A DNA stretch of 10,511 bases from an uncultured Mucilaginibacter sp. (GCA_946479225.1 CAMLFI010000050.1:1-10511); one strand, 5' to 3'. Counted from the first letter of the stretch, positions 1 to 6,831 are shown. Notes: generated by a model from the letters alone, not told the origin. Translations and numbers: made by a program.

Positions 1-839
1 CCGTAAATTTTTGCTCCGCGTGCTTTGGCCATTTCATAGTCTTCCAAAGCGATAATTCCGCTGCCAAATGAGCACACAAAACCATTACGTTTCAAATCGA
101 ACGGGCGGGAGCTTTCTTCCGGACTAAATCCTTTGGCCAACACCTGCATAGCATCAAAACCAATAAAGGTTTCTAAGGCAGTGCCTTCAATACCGCCTGT
201 TATGGCCCGGTCCTGCATCCCAAATTTTATTAAGCGATAAGCGTAGCCAATATTGCCCAGGCCCGTAGCGCATGCCGAAACAATAGCTTCACAAACGCCG
301 CGGTTTTTTATAAAGCAGGATACGTTGGCAGCTTCGCGATAACCCATAGCGCGGTCAACAGTATGCGATCCCGCGTAACGTGTTTTTTTGCCTTCCTGGA
401 AAAATCCGTGCCATGCTACGCGCGATATCTCGTTACCTCCGCCGCCTGATCCGATTACCACTGCGGTGCCTTCAGAGCGCACTTCGGCTTCGGTCCAGCC
501 GGCCATTTCAATAGCTTCTTTTGAACCGATCATGGCCCATATACTACCCATGTCGGCGGTCGCCAGGTTAATATCGGGAATACGCCCGAGCAGATCAATG
601 TATGTTTCGGGGTACTCGCTTGATACAGCATTGTATATAGGCTCCAGATCCATTTCCTCCGGAGTAATATAACCCGCCACAGTTGAGCGCATTTGTTTAC
701 CCCTGTCTACAGCCTTATCCCACAAGCGTATCATACTTTCGCCGGCAAATAGCTTGTTGCTAAAATCATCCAGACCTTTGCAGGTAGGTACCGCCGCACT
801 CATGCCAACCACCGCTACTTTTCTACCTTGTACAGGCAT
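1..839 (-). CDS. beta-ketoacyl-ACP synthase (KAS, FabF/FabB-like), 3' part missing
   Basis: Condensing enzyme of the thiolase fold, expected to join an acyl thioester to malonyl-ACP. I translated it from the ATG at 839-837; it stays open for 279 codons to the left edge, so the C-terminus, including the two catalytic histidines of the family, lies outside. The catalytic cysteine is C190 in VSACATG, so this is an active-type KS rather than a chain-length factor lacking Cys. Other KAS marks are GGIEG (215-219) and RPFDLKRNGF (245-254), followed by CSFGSG where FabF usually has G-E/D-G-A-G. A glycine-rich IGSGGGGNE lies at 129-137. C190 sits about 27 residues later than C163 of E. coli FabF, so the N-terminal half carries extra sequence. 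The ATG is 1 nt after the ACP stop, implying translational coupling. The family call is firm; a housekeeping role is unlikely given the neighbours. Confidence 0.93.
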   Translation of the reverse strand, partial: MPVQGRKVAVVGMSAAVPTCKGLDDFSNKLFAGESMIRLWDKAVDRGKQMRSTVAGYITPEEMDLEPIYNAVSSEYPETYIDLLGRIPDINLATADMGSIWAMIGSKEAIEMAGWTEAEVRSEGTAVVIGSGGGGNEISRVAWHGFFQEGKKTRYAGSHTVDRAMGYREAANVSCFIKNRGVCEAIVSACATGLGNIGYAYRLIKFGMQDRAITGGIEGTALETFIGFDAMQVLAKGFSPEESSRPFDLKRNGFVCSFGSGIIALEDYEMAKARGAKIY

Positions 840-840
840 T

Positions 841-1119
841 TTAACCCCTTTCTTTAGCTAGTATAATCAAATCTATCACATCCTTCACCTTTGAACCTAA
901 ACGGTCTATATCGTCATCCTCAAACTCAACTTCAAATTTTTGCTCAACCTTTACAGCAATGTTGATGAGTTCGGTACTTGGCGCATTCATATCCGCCAGG
1001 AAATCGGTTTCTTCGGTTACGCCCTCCAGTTTCGCCGGGTCAATTGTCCTGACTGTTTTAAGTACCTCTAACAGATCATTAAGAATTTCTTGTCTGTCTT
1101 CTTGGCTATATTCTTTCAT
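841..1119 (-). CDS. acyl carrier protein with atypical pantetheine-attachment motif
   Basis: A 92-residue acidic, helical protein with the size and layout of an acyl carrier protein. Aligned by eye to E. coli AcpP, the stretch D43-F62 matches [20 protein letters not shown] without gaps. The attachment serine falls on S48, but the usual D-S-L reads P-S-T (47-49). Helix II (50-62) and the acidic segment EFEDDD (65-70) are retained. The family role is to carry growing acyl chains on 4'-phosphopantetheine attached by a PPTase; whether S48 is modified here is inference. It lies 16 nt after the dehydratase-like gene and 1 nt before the KAS gene, so it is probably the carrier for those enzymes. The sequence is too divergent to be the primary fatty-acid AcpP. 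Confidence 0.85.
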   Translation of the reverse strand: MKEYSQEDRQEILNDLLEVLKTVRTIDPAKLEGVTEETDFLADMNAPSTELINIAVKVEQKFEVEFEDDDIDRLGSKVKDVIDLIILAKERG

Positions 1120-1135
1120 ACTGTATTGTGCTGTA

Positions 1136-1714
1136 TTATAACGAGTTAAAAATTTCTTTTTTTATAGCCTGGCCGGTTATATCAAACAGCTCGGCAATTA
1201 GTTTAAAATCTTTTGGGAGATCATATGCTAATAAACGCTCATCGGTAAAGTCTTTAAAATATGCATCAAGATCCAACCCGGGCGGTACTTTGTAGATCCT
1301 ACCGTCGCAAATCATCTGCCTGAACTTATAGAACTTAATGATACCAATGTTAATAAATGTTTCACCCTTTTGCAAATAGTTGTGGTAAGTAACGCTGCCT
1401 ATACTGAGGAACACCGGCACAAAATCATCCCGGAGATCAATTGGCTTGCAATTTTGCTTTTTACATTGCGAGTAAGTGCCGCATGATGCAATACTGGCCT
1501 GCGCGAACGATTCTACCTGGTCAACACCCCTGAAGATGCCAAAATGATCTTTAACATCGCGCTCTTTGGGTGTATAACTTGCAACCACGCCTACTTTCGG
1601 CGAATGGTAGTGGTATGTGTCAATAAGACGTTTGGTAGCTCCATGCAGCAACCATTGTTTAGGCTTGTCGCCAACAAGTGTTTCGTGATAAACAGGGTTT
1701 TTAGGATCGGGCAT
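1136..1714 (-). CDS. FabZ-like hotdog-fold dehydratase (divergent)
   Basis: A 192-residue protein that I recognise only distantly. Its central part resembles 3-hydroxyacyl-ACP dehydratases of the FabZ/FabA hotdog fold. A strand-like segment runs into DHFGIFRGVDQVESFAQA (56-73), which parallels the FabZ stretch from the catalytic His through P-G-V to the catalytic Glu and A-Q-A. H57 and E68 are the candidate catalytic pair, but they are 11 residues apart rather than the 14 of E. coli FabZ. A second stretch (102-141, FLSIGSV...ICDGRIYKV) looks like the later hotdog beta strands. The region 78-89 carries three cysteines (C78, C84, C89), unusual for FabZ. The protein is longer than FabZ (about 150 residues), with extra N- and C-terminal segments. 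The start lies 3 nt after the ketoreductase stop. Expected role: removal of water from a 3-hydroxyacyl-ACP. A non-catalytic hotdog or thioesterase-like protein is possible. Confidence 0.62.
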   Translation of the reverse strand: MPDPKNPVYHETLVGDKPKQWLLHGATKRLIDTYHYHSPKVGVVASYTPKERDVKDHFGIFRGVDQVESFAQASIASCGTYSQCKKQNCKPIDLRDDFVPVFLSIGSVTYHNYLQKGETFINIGIIKFYKFRQMICDGRIYKVPPGLDLDAYFKDFTDERLLAYDLPKDFKLIAELFDITGQAIKKEIFNSL

Positions 1715-1717
1715 AAG

Positions 1718-2437
1718 TTAAAATAAACCTCCGTTTACATGCACGTTAGTGCCATTAATATAAGAGGCCTTTTCTGATAATAAAAAATAAATTGTTTCGG
1801 CTATGTCTTCAGGTGTTCCCATCTTTTTCGCGGGAATCATTTTTAGATATTTTTCCTTCATCTCGGCCGGAATATTGGCTGTCATATCGGTATCAATAAA
1901 GCCGGGCGATACACACAGTACACGAACATTATTAGGATCGCTCATTACTGCGGCCTCCTGTGCAAGCGACCGTGAAAAGGCCACAAGCGCCGCTTTTGTA
2001 GCAGCGTAAACAGCCTGGAACGCGTTGCCGCTTTCGCCTACAACCGAACTCATATTAATAATAACCCCCCCGCCATTGGCCGCAAACAGTTTCATAACGG
2101 TTTTACAGATCAGAATTGGCGCGCGAAGATTAACGTTCAACATCGCATCAATATGTTTTTCCTGCTGATAAATAATAGAGTTATCAAAGGTCACCCCGGC
2201 ATTGTTGATCACGCCGTATAGCTCACTGCCGTGTTGTTTTTTAAGTTGTTTGCAAAACTCAGCCAATTGTTCGGCGTCAGACAGATCGGCACATAAAACA
2301 TCGCTGTCCGGAATAATTTCAGTAAAACTTTCGGGGGTAGAAGCGTGCAATATCAGGTGATAATGTGGGGCTAATATTTTTGATATTGCCAGACCGAGGC
2401 CTCTGCTTGCGCCGGTTATTAGTACCTTTTTTTTCAA
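1718..2437 (-). CDS. FabG-like 3-ketoacyl-ACP reductase (SDR family)
   Basis: Short-chain dehydrogenase/reductase of 239 residues, close to the usual FabG length of about 245. The Rossmann cofactor motif TGASRGLG is at 8-15, NNAG at 78-81 and N103 in the middle. The catalytic triad is S131, Y144 and K148 (YAATK), and PGFIDTDM (188-195) is typical of FabG. The protein ends with an NGG tail. It probably reduces 3-ketoacyl-ACP with NADPH in the cytoplasm. The start is a TTG at 2437-2435: no in-frame ATG or GTG was found in the roughly 60 nt upstream that I read, and the glycine motif begins 8 residues later, as in FabG. It is the first gene of the cassette; the dehydratase-like gene follows after 3 nt. 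The FabG-type motifs and the ACP, dehydratase and KAS neighbours favour an acyl-ACP substrate over a sugar or alcohol. Confidence 0.85.
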   Translation of the reverse strand: MKKKVLITGASRGLGLAISKILAPHYHLILHASTPESFTEIIPDSDVLCADLSDAEQLAEFCKQLKKQHGSELYGVINNAGVTFDNSIIYQQEKHIDAMLNVNLRAPILICKTVMKLFAANGGGVIINMSSVVGESGNAFQAVYAATKAALVAFSRSLAQEAAVMSDPNNVRVLCVSPGFIDTDMTANIPAEMKEKYLKMIPAKKMGTPEDIAETIYFLLSEKASYINGTNVHVNGGLF

Positions 2438-2599
2438 TTGGTCAGGGTTGTATTTTATTGTCGCCGGGCACAGCCCGGCTATTAATATTGTCGGATTAAA
2501 TATAAATATTTTTTCCCTCGATTATATAATACTTATAGTTGCCGCCACTTAATTACGGTTTGTTAACAATCCAAAAGAAAAATTGTTGCCACAAACAAA
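2438..2599 (-). promoter_or_regulatory. leader/promoter region of the KR-DH-ACP-KAS cassette
   Basis: This gap between the uxuA terminator and the ketoreductase start should hold the cassette promoter, because the upstream operon is closed by a strong hairpin. On the minus strand the best -7-like element I see is TATATTTA, one base from TAnnTTTG, at about 2497-2504; no clear TTTG box lies at the proper distance. A GC-rich inverted repeat lies between it and the start codon. The promoter position is inference. Confidence 0.3.
2463..2479. repeat. GC-rich perfect inverted repeat in leader of the FabG-like gene
   Basis: GCCGGGC, a 3-nt ACA loop, then GCCCGGC: a perfect 7-bp, all-GC stem in an AT-rich spacer. 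It lies 25 bp upstream of the TTG start, within the probable 5' leader. No T-run follows on either strand, so it is not an ordinary intrinsic terminator. It could be a REP-like palindrome, an mRNA-stabilising leader hairpin or a protein site. Confidence 0.6.
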
Positions 2600-2626
2600 A
2601 ATAGCCCCGCAAAATGCGGGGCTATT
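2600..2626 (-). terminator. intrinsic terminator of the SDR-uxuA operon
   Basis: An 11-bp stem (AATAGCCCCGC with GCGGGGCTATT) closes a 5-nt loop. On the minus strand it is followed at once by TTTTTGTTTG. It starts 26 nt after the uxuA stop, so it separates this operon from the fatty-acyl cassette downstream. Confidence 0.92.
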
Positions 2627-2652
2627 AAGCTGTTTTAGCTTGTATTTTGATA

Positions 2653-3843
2653 TTACAATATGGTCTTTTTTATACCCATTTCAAGGCCGCGCAGCTCGGC
2701 TAAGCCCTTCATACGGCCGGTTACTGAGTAACCAGGGTAAGTATCATAATTGTAATCGTCTAATATCTTATGACCGTGGTCAGGGCGCATCGGGATAGCC
2801 AGATCTGTTCTGCCACTTTCAGCGCGTTTCTTTTGCTCTAAGATAAGGGCTTTCATCACCGCGTACATATCGGTTGTGCCCTCCAGATGGTTGTCTTCAT
2901 AAAAACTACCATCAGCCTCACGCCTAACATTACGCAAGTGTATAAAATGAAAATGCTGCCCCAGCCGTTCAACAATACCCGGCAAATCATTATCACCACG
3001 CGCACCTAATGAGCCTGTGCAAAAAGTAATACCATTGCTTGGCGATGGCGCGGCATCAACCAAAAACTTCAAATCAGCCTCGGTAGAAACCACCCTTGGA
3101 AGGCCTAATATCGCAAACGGTGGATCGTCCGGATGGATGCACATTTTTATGCCCAGCTTTTCGCAATCGGGCATAATGGCTTGTAAAAAGTAAGCCAAAT
3201 TTGCCTTTAGCGTAGCAGCATCTATATGCTCGTATTTTTTTAGATGTTCTTTAAACTCCTCAATGGTATAAACATCAGTTGTGCCGGGTAAGCCCGCCAT
3301 AACTGTATTGATAAGCAGTTCTTTTTCTTCAGCAGTAAGACTGTCTAAGTACTCTTTCGCAGCTTTTTGCTGGGCAGGTGTAAACTCATCAAAAGCTTCA
3401 GGGCGTTCTAAAATATAAAGATCAAACGCGTGTAAAGCAGGGGCATGGTAACGCAGCGCAGAAGCATTGTTTGGCAGCCTGAAATCCAAATTGGTACGCG
3501 TCCAATCTAACACCGGCATAAAGTTGTAGCAAACGGTGTAAATGCCGGCTGCCGCAAGGTTTTGTAAAGTCTCAATGTAGTTTTTTATGGCTGCATCCCT
3601 GCCCGGACCTGCAATCTTTATGCTCTCATGAATGTTCACACTCTCTACAACAGACCATGTAAGGCCTGCTGCTTCAATAATATCCTTGCGTTTTTTTATC
3701 TCTTCCGGACTCCATACTTCGCCGGGCTGTATGTGGTGCAGGGCGTTAACAATGCCGGTAGCCCCTGTTTGTGTTATTGCCTGCAGGGTAACGGCATCAT
3801 TTGGGCCGAACCAACGGAAGGTTTGTTCTAAATCTGGTATCAT
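2653..3843 (-). CDS. uxuA: mannonate dehydratase
   Basis: Cytoplasmic enzyme (EC 4.2.1.8) that dehydrates D-mannonate to 2-keto-3-deoxy-D-gluconate in the glucuronate branch of hexuronate breakdown. The 396 residues match the usual UxuA length (394 in E. coli). Family marks are RWFGP at 10-14, HPDDPP at 237-242, CTGS at 275-278, HLRNV at 302-306 and MRPDHGH at 352-358; the His, Asp and Cys residues in these blocks belong to the metal and substrate site of the TIM barrel. The ATG at 3843 gives the expected N-terminus (MIPDLEQTFRWFGP). It lies 26 nt after the SDR stop with no terminator between, so the two form one operon. The spacer is A/T-rich without a Shine-Dalgarno site, as is common in Bacteroidota. 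Nothing is missing or broken. Confidence 0.97.
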   Translation of the reverse strand: MIPDLEQTFRWFGPNDAVTLQAITQTGATGIVNALHHIQPGEVWSPEEIKKRKDIIEAAGLTWSVVESVNIHESIKIAGPGRDAAIKNYIETLQNLAAAGIYTVCYNFMPVLDWTRTNLDFRLPNNASALRYHAPALHAFDLYILERPEAFDEFTPAQQKAAKEYLDSLTAEEKELLINTVMAGLPGTTDVYTIEEFKEHLKKYEHIDAATLKANLAYFLQAIMPDCEKLGIKMCIHPDDPPFAILGLPRVVSTEADLKFLVDAAPSPSNGITFCTGSLGARGDNDLPGIVERLGQHFHFIHLRNVRREADGSFYEDNHLEGTTDMYAVMKALILEQKKRAESGRTDLAIPMRPDHGHKILDDYNYDTYPGYSVTGRMKGLAELRGLEMGIKKTIL

Positions 3844-3869
3844 TGTAATGATATTTTCTTGTCAAAAAA

Positions 3870-4622
3870 TTAAAAACCAATTGAGTTGCCGCCATCAACT
3901 GGCAATACAACGCCGGTAATATATTTAGCCGAATCAGACGCCAGGAAGTAAACCGCCTCTGCAACATCCTCGGGCACGCCTAAATAACCCATTGGCGTAC
4001 GAGACATTACTTTGTTTTTACGTTCAGGATCGCTATCTAACGCTTTAGCCGACATGGCAGTTTTTATAAAGCCGGGGGCCACGCAGTTTACACGGATGCC
4101 TTTTGGCGATAGTTCAACAGCCATGGCTTTGGTCATACCGTCAATTGCTGTCTTAGCGGCGGTATAGGCAATAACATAAGGGATGCCGTACTGCGCCGCC
4201 ATTGAGCTGATGTTAACAATGGTGCCCGCGCCTTTCTCTAACATTATCTTCACCACTTCGCGACTTACTGTAAAAACAGAGTTTACGTTTGTTTGAACAA
4301 TTCGTTGAAATTCTTCGTCGCTAACTTCCTCAAATTTCTTTTTTAGGTTGATGCCTGCATTGTTAACCAAAATGTCAATGGTGCCAAATTCTGCTTCAAT
4401 ACCTTTTATCAATGCAGGGATAGCGGCCAGATCGCTCAAGTCGCAAACTTTATAGCTGCAAAGCGCGCCTAATTCATCAGCGGTTTGTTTCAGGTTAGCT
4501 TCGTTGCGGCCAACAATCACTGTTCTGATATTTTGGGCCACAAACTTTTTTGTTGTTGCCAACCCTAATCCGGATGCGCCTCCGGTAACAACAGCTACTT
4601 TGGCATTTGTTGATAAAGACAT
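3870..4622 (-). CDS. SDR oxidoreductase, probable D-mannonate oxidoreductase (fructuronate reductase)
   Basis: Classical SDR of 250 residues with TGGASGLG (13-20) for NAD(P) binding, NNAG (87-90), catalytic S140, Y153 and K157 (YTAAK), PGFIKTAM (183-190) and a C-terminal DGG (243-245). It is the first gene of an operon with uxuA. That context points to reduction of D-fructuronate to D-mannonate, the substrate of UxuA. An SDR occupies this step in some organisms (B. subtilis YjmF/UxuB is the case I know), in place of the long-chain UxuB of E. coli. The family motifs alone cannot fix the substrate: a gluconate 5-dehydrogenase-type activity is the main alternative. The SDR fold is certain; the specific role is inferred from its neighbour. 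Confidence 0.8.
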   Translation of the reverse strand: MSLSTNAKVAVVTGGASGLGLATTKKFVAQNIRTVIVGRNEANLKQTADELGALCSYKVCDLSDLAAIPALIKGIEAEFGTIDILVNNAGINLKKKFEEVSDEEFQRIVQTNVNSVFTVSREVVKIMLEKGAGTIVNISSMAAQYGIPYVIAYTAAKTAIDGMTKAMAVELSPKGIRVNCVAPGFIKTAMSAKALDSDPERKNKVMSRTPMGYLGVPEDVAEAVYFLASDSAKYITGVVLPVDGGNSIGF

Positions 4623-4847
4623 TTATTATATTGTTTGTGAAGACGGGGTTTATCTTCTCGTGTAAAATTCGCCGCCAATATAGGCAGGTTAACAGTATCT
4701 TAATAATTTATACCCACATTTTTATACTAATACGATGTAGTACATTATAAACGCATTAGCTAAACGGATAAATACTTCGTTAATAAGAATTTCTATCTTT
4801 AGCTCCTATATAAACCACCCGGTTGAAAAACTAGAACTAATTAAATT
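4623..4847. promoter_or_regulatory. divergent promoter region, SDR-uxuA operon / GH10 xylanase
   Basis: AT-rich 225-bp gap between divergent genes that must hold both promoters. On the plus strand TATCTTTA at 4794-4801 is one base from the Bacteroidota -7 element TAnnTTTG and would give a leader of about 40 nt to the xylanase; no good -33 TTTG is visible. For the minus direction only weak matches exist (TATATTGG near 4674-4681). A short palindrome sits near the middle at 4735-4745. No riboswitch-like structure was noticed. Confidence 0.5.
4735..4745. promoter_or_regulatory. candidate operator palindrome ATGTA-G-TACAT
   Basis: A perfect odd-centred inverted repeat with 5-bp arms near the midpoint of the divergent gap, about 100-120 bp from both start codons. 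Short GTAC-type palindromes of this kind are common for GntR-family sugar-acid regulators, but no regulator gene is in the window, and an 11-bp palindrome can occur by chance. Confidence 0.25.
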
Positions 4848-5948
4848 ATGATGAAAAAAGTACTAAGTATTAATCTGTTAGCCGCCTTGTTGTTGATCGG
4901 CGGCCTGCCATCCATCTCCGTCGCACAGAAGATCGACACCACCATCACTTTAAAAGATAAGTACAAAAAGCTTTTCCCTATAGGCGTGGCCGTGTCTCAG
5001 CGTACCTTAAGCGGTAACAAAGAAACGGAACTTTTACTAAAACAGTTTAGCAGCATGACACCGGAAAATGCTATGAAGATGGGACCTATACACCCGCTTG
5101 AGCACCGGTATAACTGGGCGGAGTCTGACGCAATAGTAAATTTTGCTCAGCAACACGGGCTGCTGGTGCGTGGCCACAATTTATGCTGGCACGAGCAAAC
5201 GCCCCGCTGGATATTTACGGATTCGCTTACCGGACAGCAAGTTACCAAGGAAGTATTGCTGCAACGTTTAAAAGACCACATAACAACAGTGGTTAATCGC
5301 TACAAAGGCAAAATATATGCCTGGGATGTGGTAAACGAGGCCATTGATGATGACAGCACCAAGTTTTTACGCAACTCTAAATGGTACGAGATCTGCGGTG
5401 ATGACTTTATCATAAAAGCCTTTGAATACGCGCATGCAGCCGACCCTAAAGCGCTATTATTTTATAACGAATATAACTCTGAACGCCCTGAAAAACGCGA
5501 ACGGATATATAAGTTATTGAAAATGCTTAAAGATAAAAAAGTACCCATTCATGGCGTTGGCTTGCAGGCGCATTGGTCTATTTATGAACCGACAAATGCT
5601 GAACTAACAAAGGCTATTGAGCAATATTCTTCGCTTGGGCTACAGATACATTTTACTGAGGTTGATATATCTATTTACCCTTGGGAAAAGAATCAAAGGC
5701 AATTAAAACCGGGCGAAAAGGGTGAATATACTGCCGACCTTGAACAAAAACAGATAGAGAAATACAACGATATGTTCAAAATAATGCGGAAGTATAAAAA
5801 CGTAGTAAAGAGCGTAACGTTCTGGAACGTGTCTGACCGTACCACCTGGCTTGATAATTATCCGGTTAGAGGAAGAAAGAATTTCCCGTTGTTATTTGAC
5901 CAAAACTATCAGCGTAAAAAAGCATTTTACAAGGTTGTTGATTTTTAA
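4848..5948 (+). CDS. secreted GH10 endo-1,4-beta-xylanase
   Basis: Retaining xylanase of family GH10 (EC 3.2.1.8), a single-domain protein of 366 residues with no carbohydrate-binding module. Residues 1-26 form a Sec signal peptide (MMKK, hydrophobic core LLAALLLIGGL, then SVAQ), with likely cleavage near A26/Q27. The (beta/alpha)8 domain fills the rest. Visible landmarks are TPENAMK (71-77), GHNLCWHEQTPRW (109-121) in the substrate cleft, acid/base E164 in WDVVNEA, NEYN (207-210), QAHW (240-243) and nucleophile E271 in HFTEVDIS. There is no lipobox, so it is periplasmic or released. A second ATG follows directly (4851), so the start is uncertain by one codon. Its divergent partner is the glucuronate operon, which fits glucuronoxylan as the substrate. 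A bidirectional terminator follows. Confidence 0.97.
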   Translation: MMKKVLSINLLAALLLIGGLPSISVAQKIDTTITLKDKYKKLFPIGVAVSQRTLSGNKETELLLKQFSSMTPENAMKMGPIHPLEHRYNWAESDAIVNFAQQHGLLVRGHNLCWHEQTPRWIFTDSLTGQQVTKEVLLQRLKDHITTVVNRYKGKIYAWDVVNEAIDDDSTKFLRNSKWYEICGDDFIIKAFEYAHAADPKALLFYNEYNSERPEKRERIYKLLKMLKDKKVPIHGVGLQAHWSIYEPTNAELTKAIEQYSSLGLQIHFTEVDISIYPWEKNQRQLKPGEKGEYTADLEQKQIEKYNDMFKIMRKYKNVVKSVTFWNVSDRTTWLDNYPVRGRKNFPLLFDQNYQRKKAFYKVVDF

Positions 5949-5972
5949 CTATATATACATTAAGAAAGCGCC

Positions 5973-6013
5973 AAAAAAATAGCGATGGGTTTTAAACCCA
6001 TCGCTATTTTTTT
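5973..6013. terminator. bidirectional terminator between xylanase and deacetylase genes
   Basis: A long, nearly perfect palindrome: A7, then TAGCGATGGG with T's, mirrored by AAACCCATCGCTA and T8. The stem is about 18 bp with a tiny AT loop at about 5991-5995. The A-run on one side and the T-run on the other give a U-tract in both directions, so it can end both convergent transcripts (stops at 5948 and 6019). Confidence 0.93.
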
Positions 6014-6018
6014 TGGAA

Positions 6019-6831
6019 TTACATTTTCTTAGGATTAGCTTTCTGATAAGCCATAACCTTCTCCGCCACGTCAACCATTGGCGCTACCCATATATCTTTT
6101 TCGTTGTTTTTCAGGTAATGCAATAATTTGCTGTGGGCATCAAGGCTAACATTAAGGCTGTGCCCGCCACCTACGCCGTGGAAAAGAAATACGATTAGTT
6201 TATGCGACTGCTGCGCTTTCTTCACCAGATCTATCATATACTCGGCAGACTGTCCGTTTATCATATAACTATCTATGTTAGCCAGATCAACTTCATTTGC
6301 GCCTTGTGTTCCGCCGGTTACTCCACGTGCTCCTGCAAAGTCTTTTTCAAGGTCCTTGTAAAACGGGACACCGTTTATGGTAAGGTCGCCGCAAGGATAG
6401 GCATAAGTGCGCTTGTCTTTGCCATCAATAGCTTTTAAAAAGGTGTTATAAACGCGGATCTCATCTACTGCACGCACAATACTGTATTTGCTCAGGTCAT
6501 GGTCAGGTACTACAAAACTGCGCCCGGGCCGGCTGCCATCACATGGATGAAACAAACCGTGATTACCCAGTTCATGCCCTTTAGCGGCTATTTTACGCCA
6601 TTCGGGCAGGCGCTTTTCTATCACCGGCGATGAGCCTATTAAATAAAAGGTCCCTTTCAGGTTTAACGAATCTAATGCCGGCGCTACGTTATCAATATCT
6701 ATGTCAATGGCATCGTCATAAGTAAGTACCACAGCGCATTGTTTATTGTTCCAAATTTTGGTGTCTTGTGCAAAGGTGGCGGTTGCCATCAGCATAATAG
6801 CGGCTGATGCAATAGTTTTTATAATTCTCAT
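6019..6831 (-). CDS. secreted polysaccharide deacetylase (NodB/CE4 family)
   Basis: A 270-residue exported protein. Residues 1-21 are a Sec signal peptide ending TFAQ. The NodB homology domain follows: motif 1 TYDDA (37-41), with D39 as candidate base and D40 as metal ligand; motif 2 GNHGLFH (89-95), with metal ligands H91 and H95 and Gly where Ser/Thr is usual; motif 3 TYAYPCGD (142-149); and late motif FLFHGVGGGH (215-224), with H218 as the probable catalytic His. CE4 enzymes are metal-dependent deacetylases acting on acetylated xylan, chitin or peptidoglycan. Between a xylanase and a GH43 enzyme, acetyl-xylan esterase activity is the most likely role, but the sequence does not prove the substrate. 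It converges on the xylanase gene and diverges from the GH43 gene. The start has an A-rich leader (AAAAGAA) before ATG. Confidence 0.88.
   Translation of the reverse strand: MRIIKTIASAAIMLMATATFAQDTKIWNNKQCAVVLTYDDAIDIDIDNVAPALDSLNLKGTFYLIGSSPVIEKRLPEWRKIAAKGHELGNHGLFHPCDGSRPGRSFVVPDHDLSKYSIVRAVDEIRVYNTFLKAIDGKDKRTYAYPCGDLTINGVPFYKDLEKDFAGARGVTGGTQGANEVDLANIDSYMINGQSAEYMIDLVKKAQQSHKLIVFLFHGVGGGHSLNVSLDAHSKLLHYLKNNEKDIWVAPMVDVAEKVMAYQKANPKKM

Noticed and set aside
388..672. Plus-strand 94-codon open frame opposite the KAS gene
   Set aside because: It lies entirely antisense to a clear KAS coding frame, its translation shows no domain, and KAS motifs on the other strand explain the sequence.
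1..2437. Housekeeping fatty-acid synthesis (fabG-fabZ-acpP-fabF) assignment
   Set aside because: The ACP lacks DSL, the dehydratase loop and length do not fit FabZ, and fabD/fabH/fabI/plsX are not adjacent in the visible part, so standard gene symbols were not used.
2463..2479. Intrinsic terminator reading of the GC hairpin
   Set aside because: No T-run follows on either strand, and a true terminator for the upstream operon already exists at 2600-2626.
2583..2798. Plus-strand 71-codon frame starting in the uxuA terminator
   Set aside because: It runs through the terminator hairpin and antisense to the conserved C-terminus of UxuA, so it is not a credible gene.
4848..5948. Possible carbohydrate-binding module or lipoprotein anchor on the xylanase
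   Set aside because: The catalytic domain fills the protein right after the signal peptide and no Cys lies at the cleavage site.
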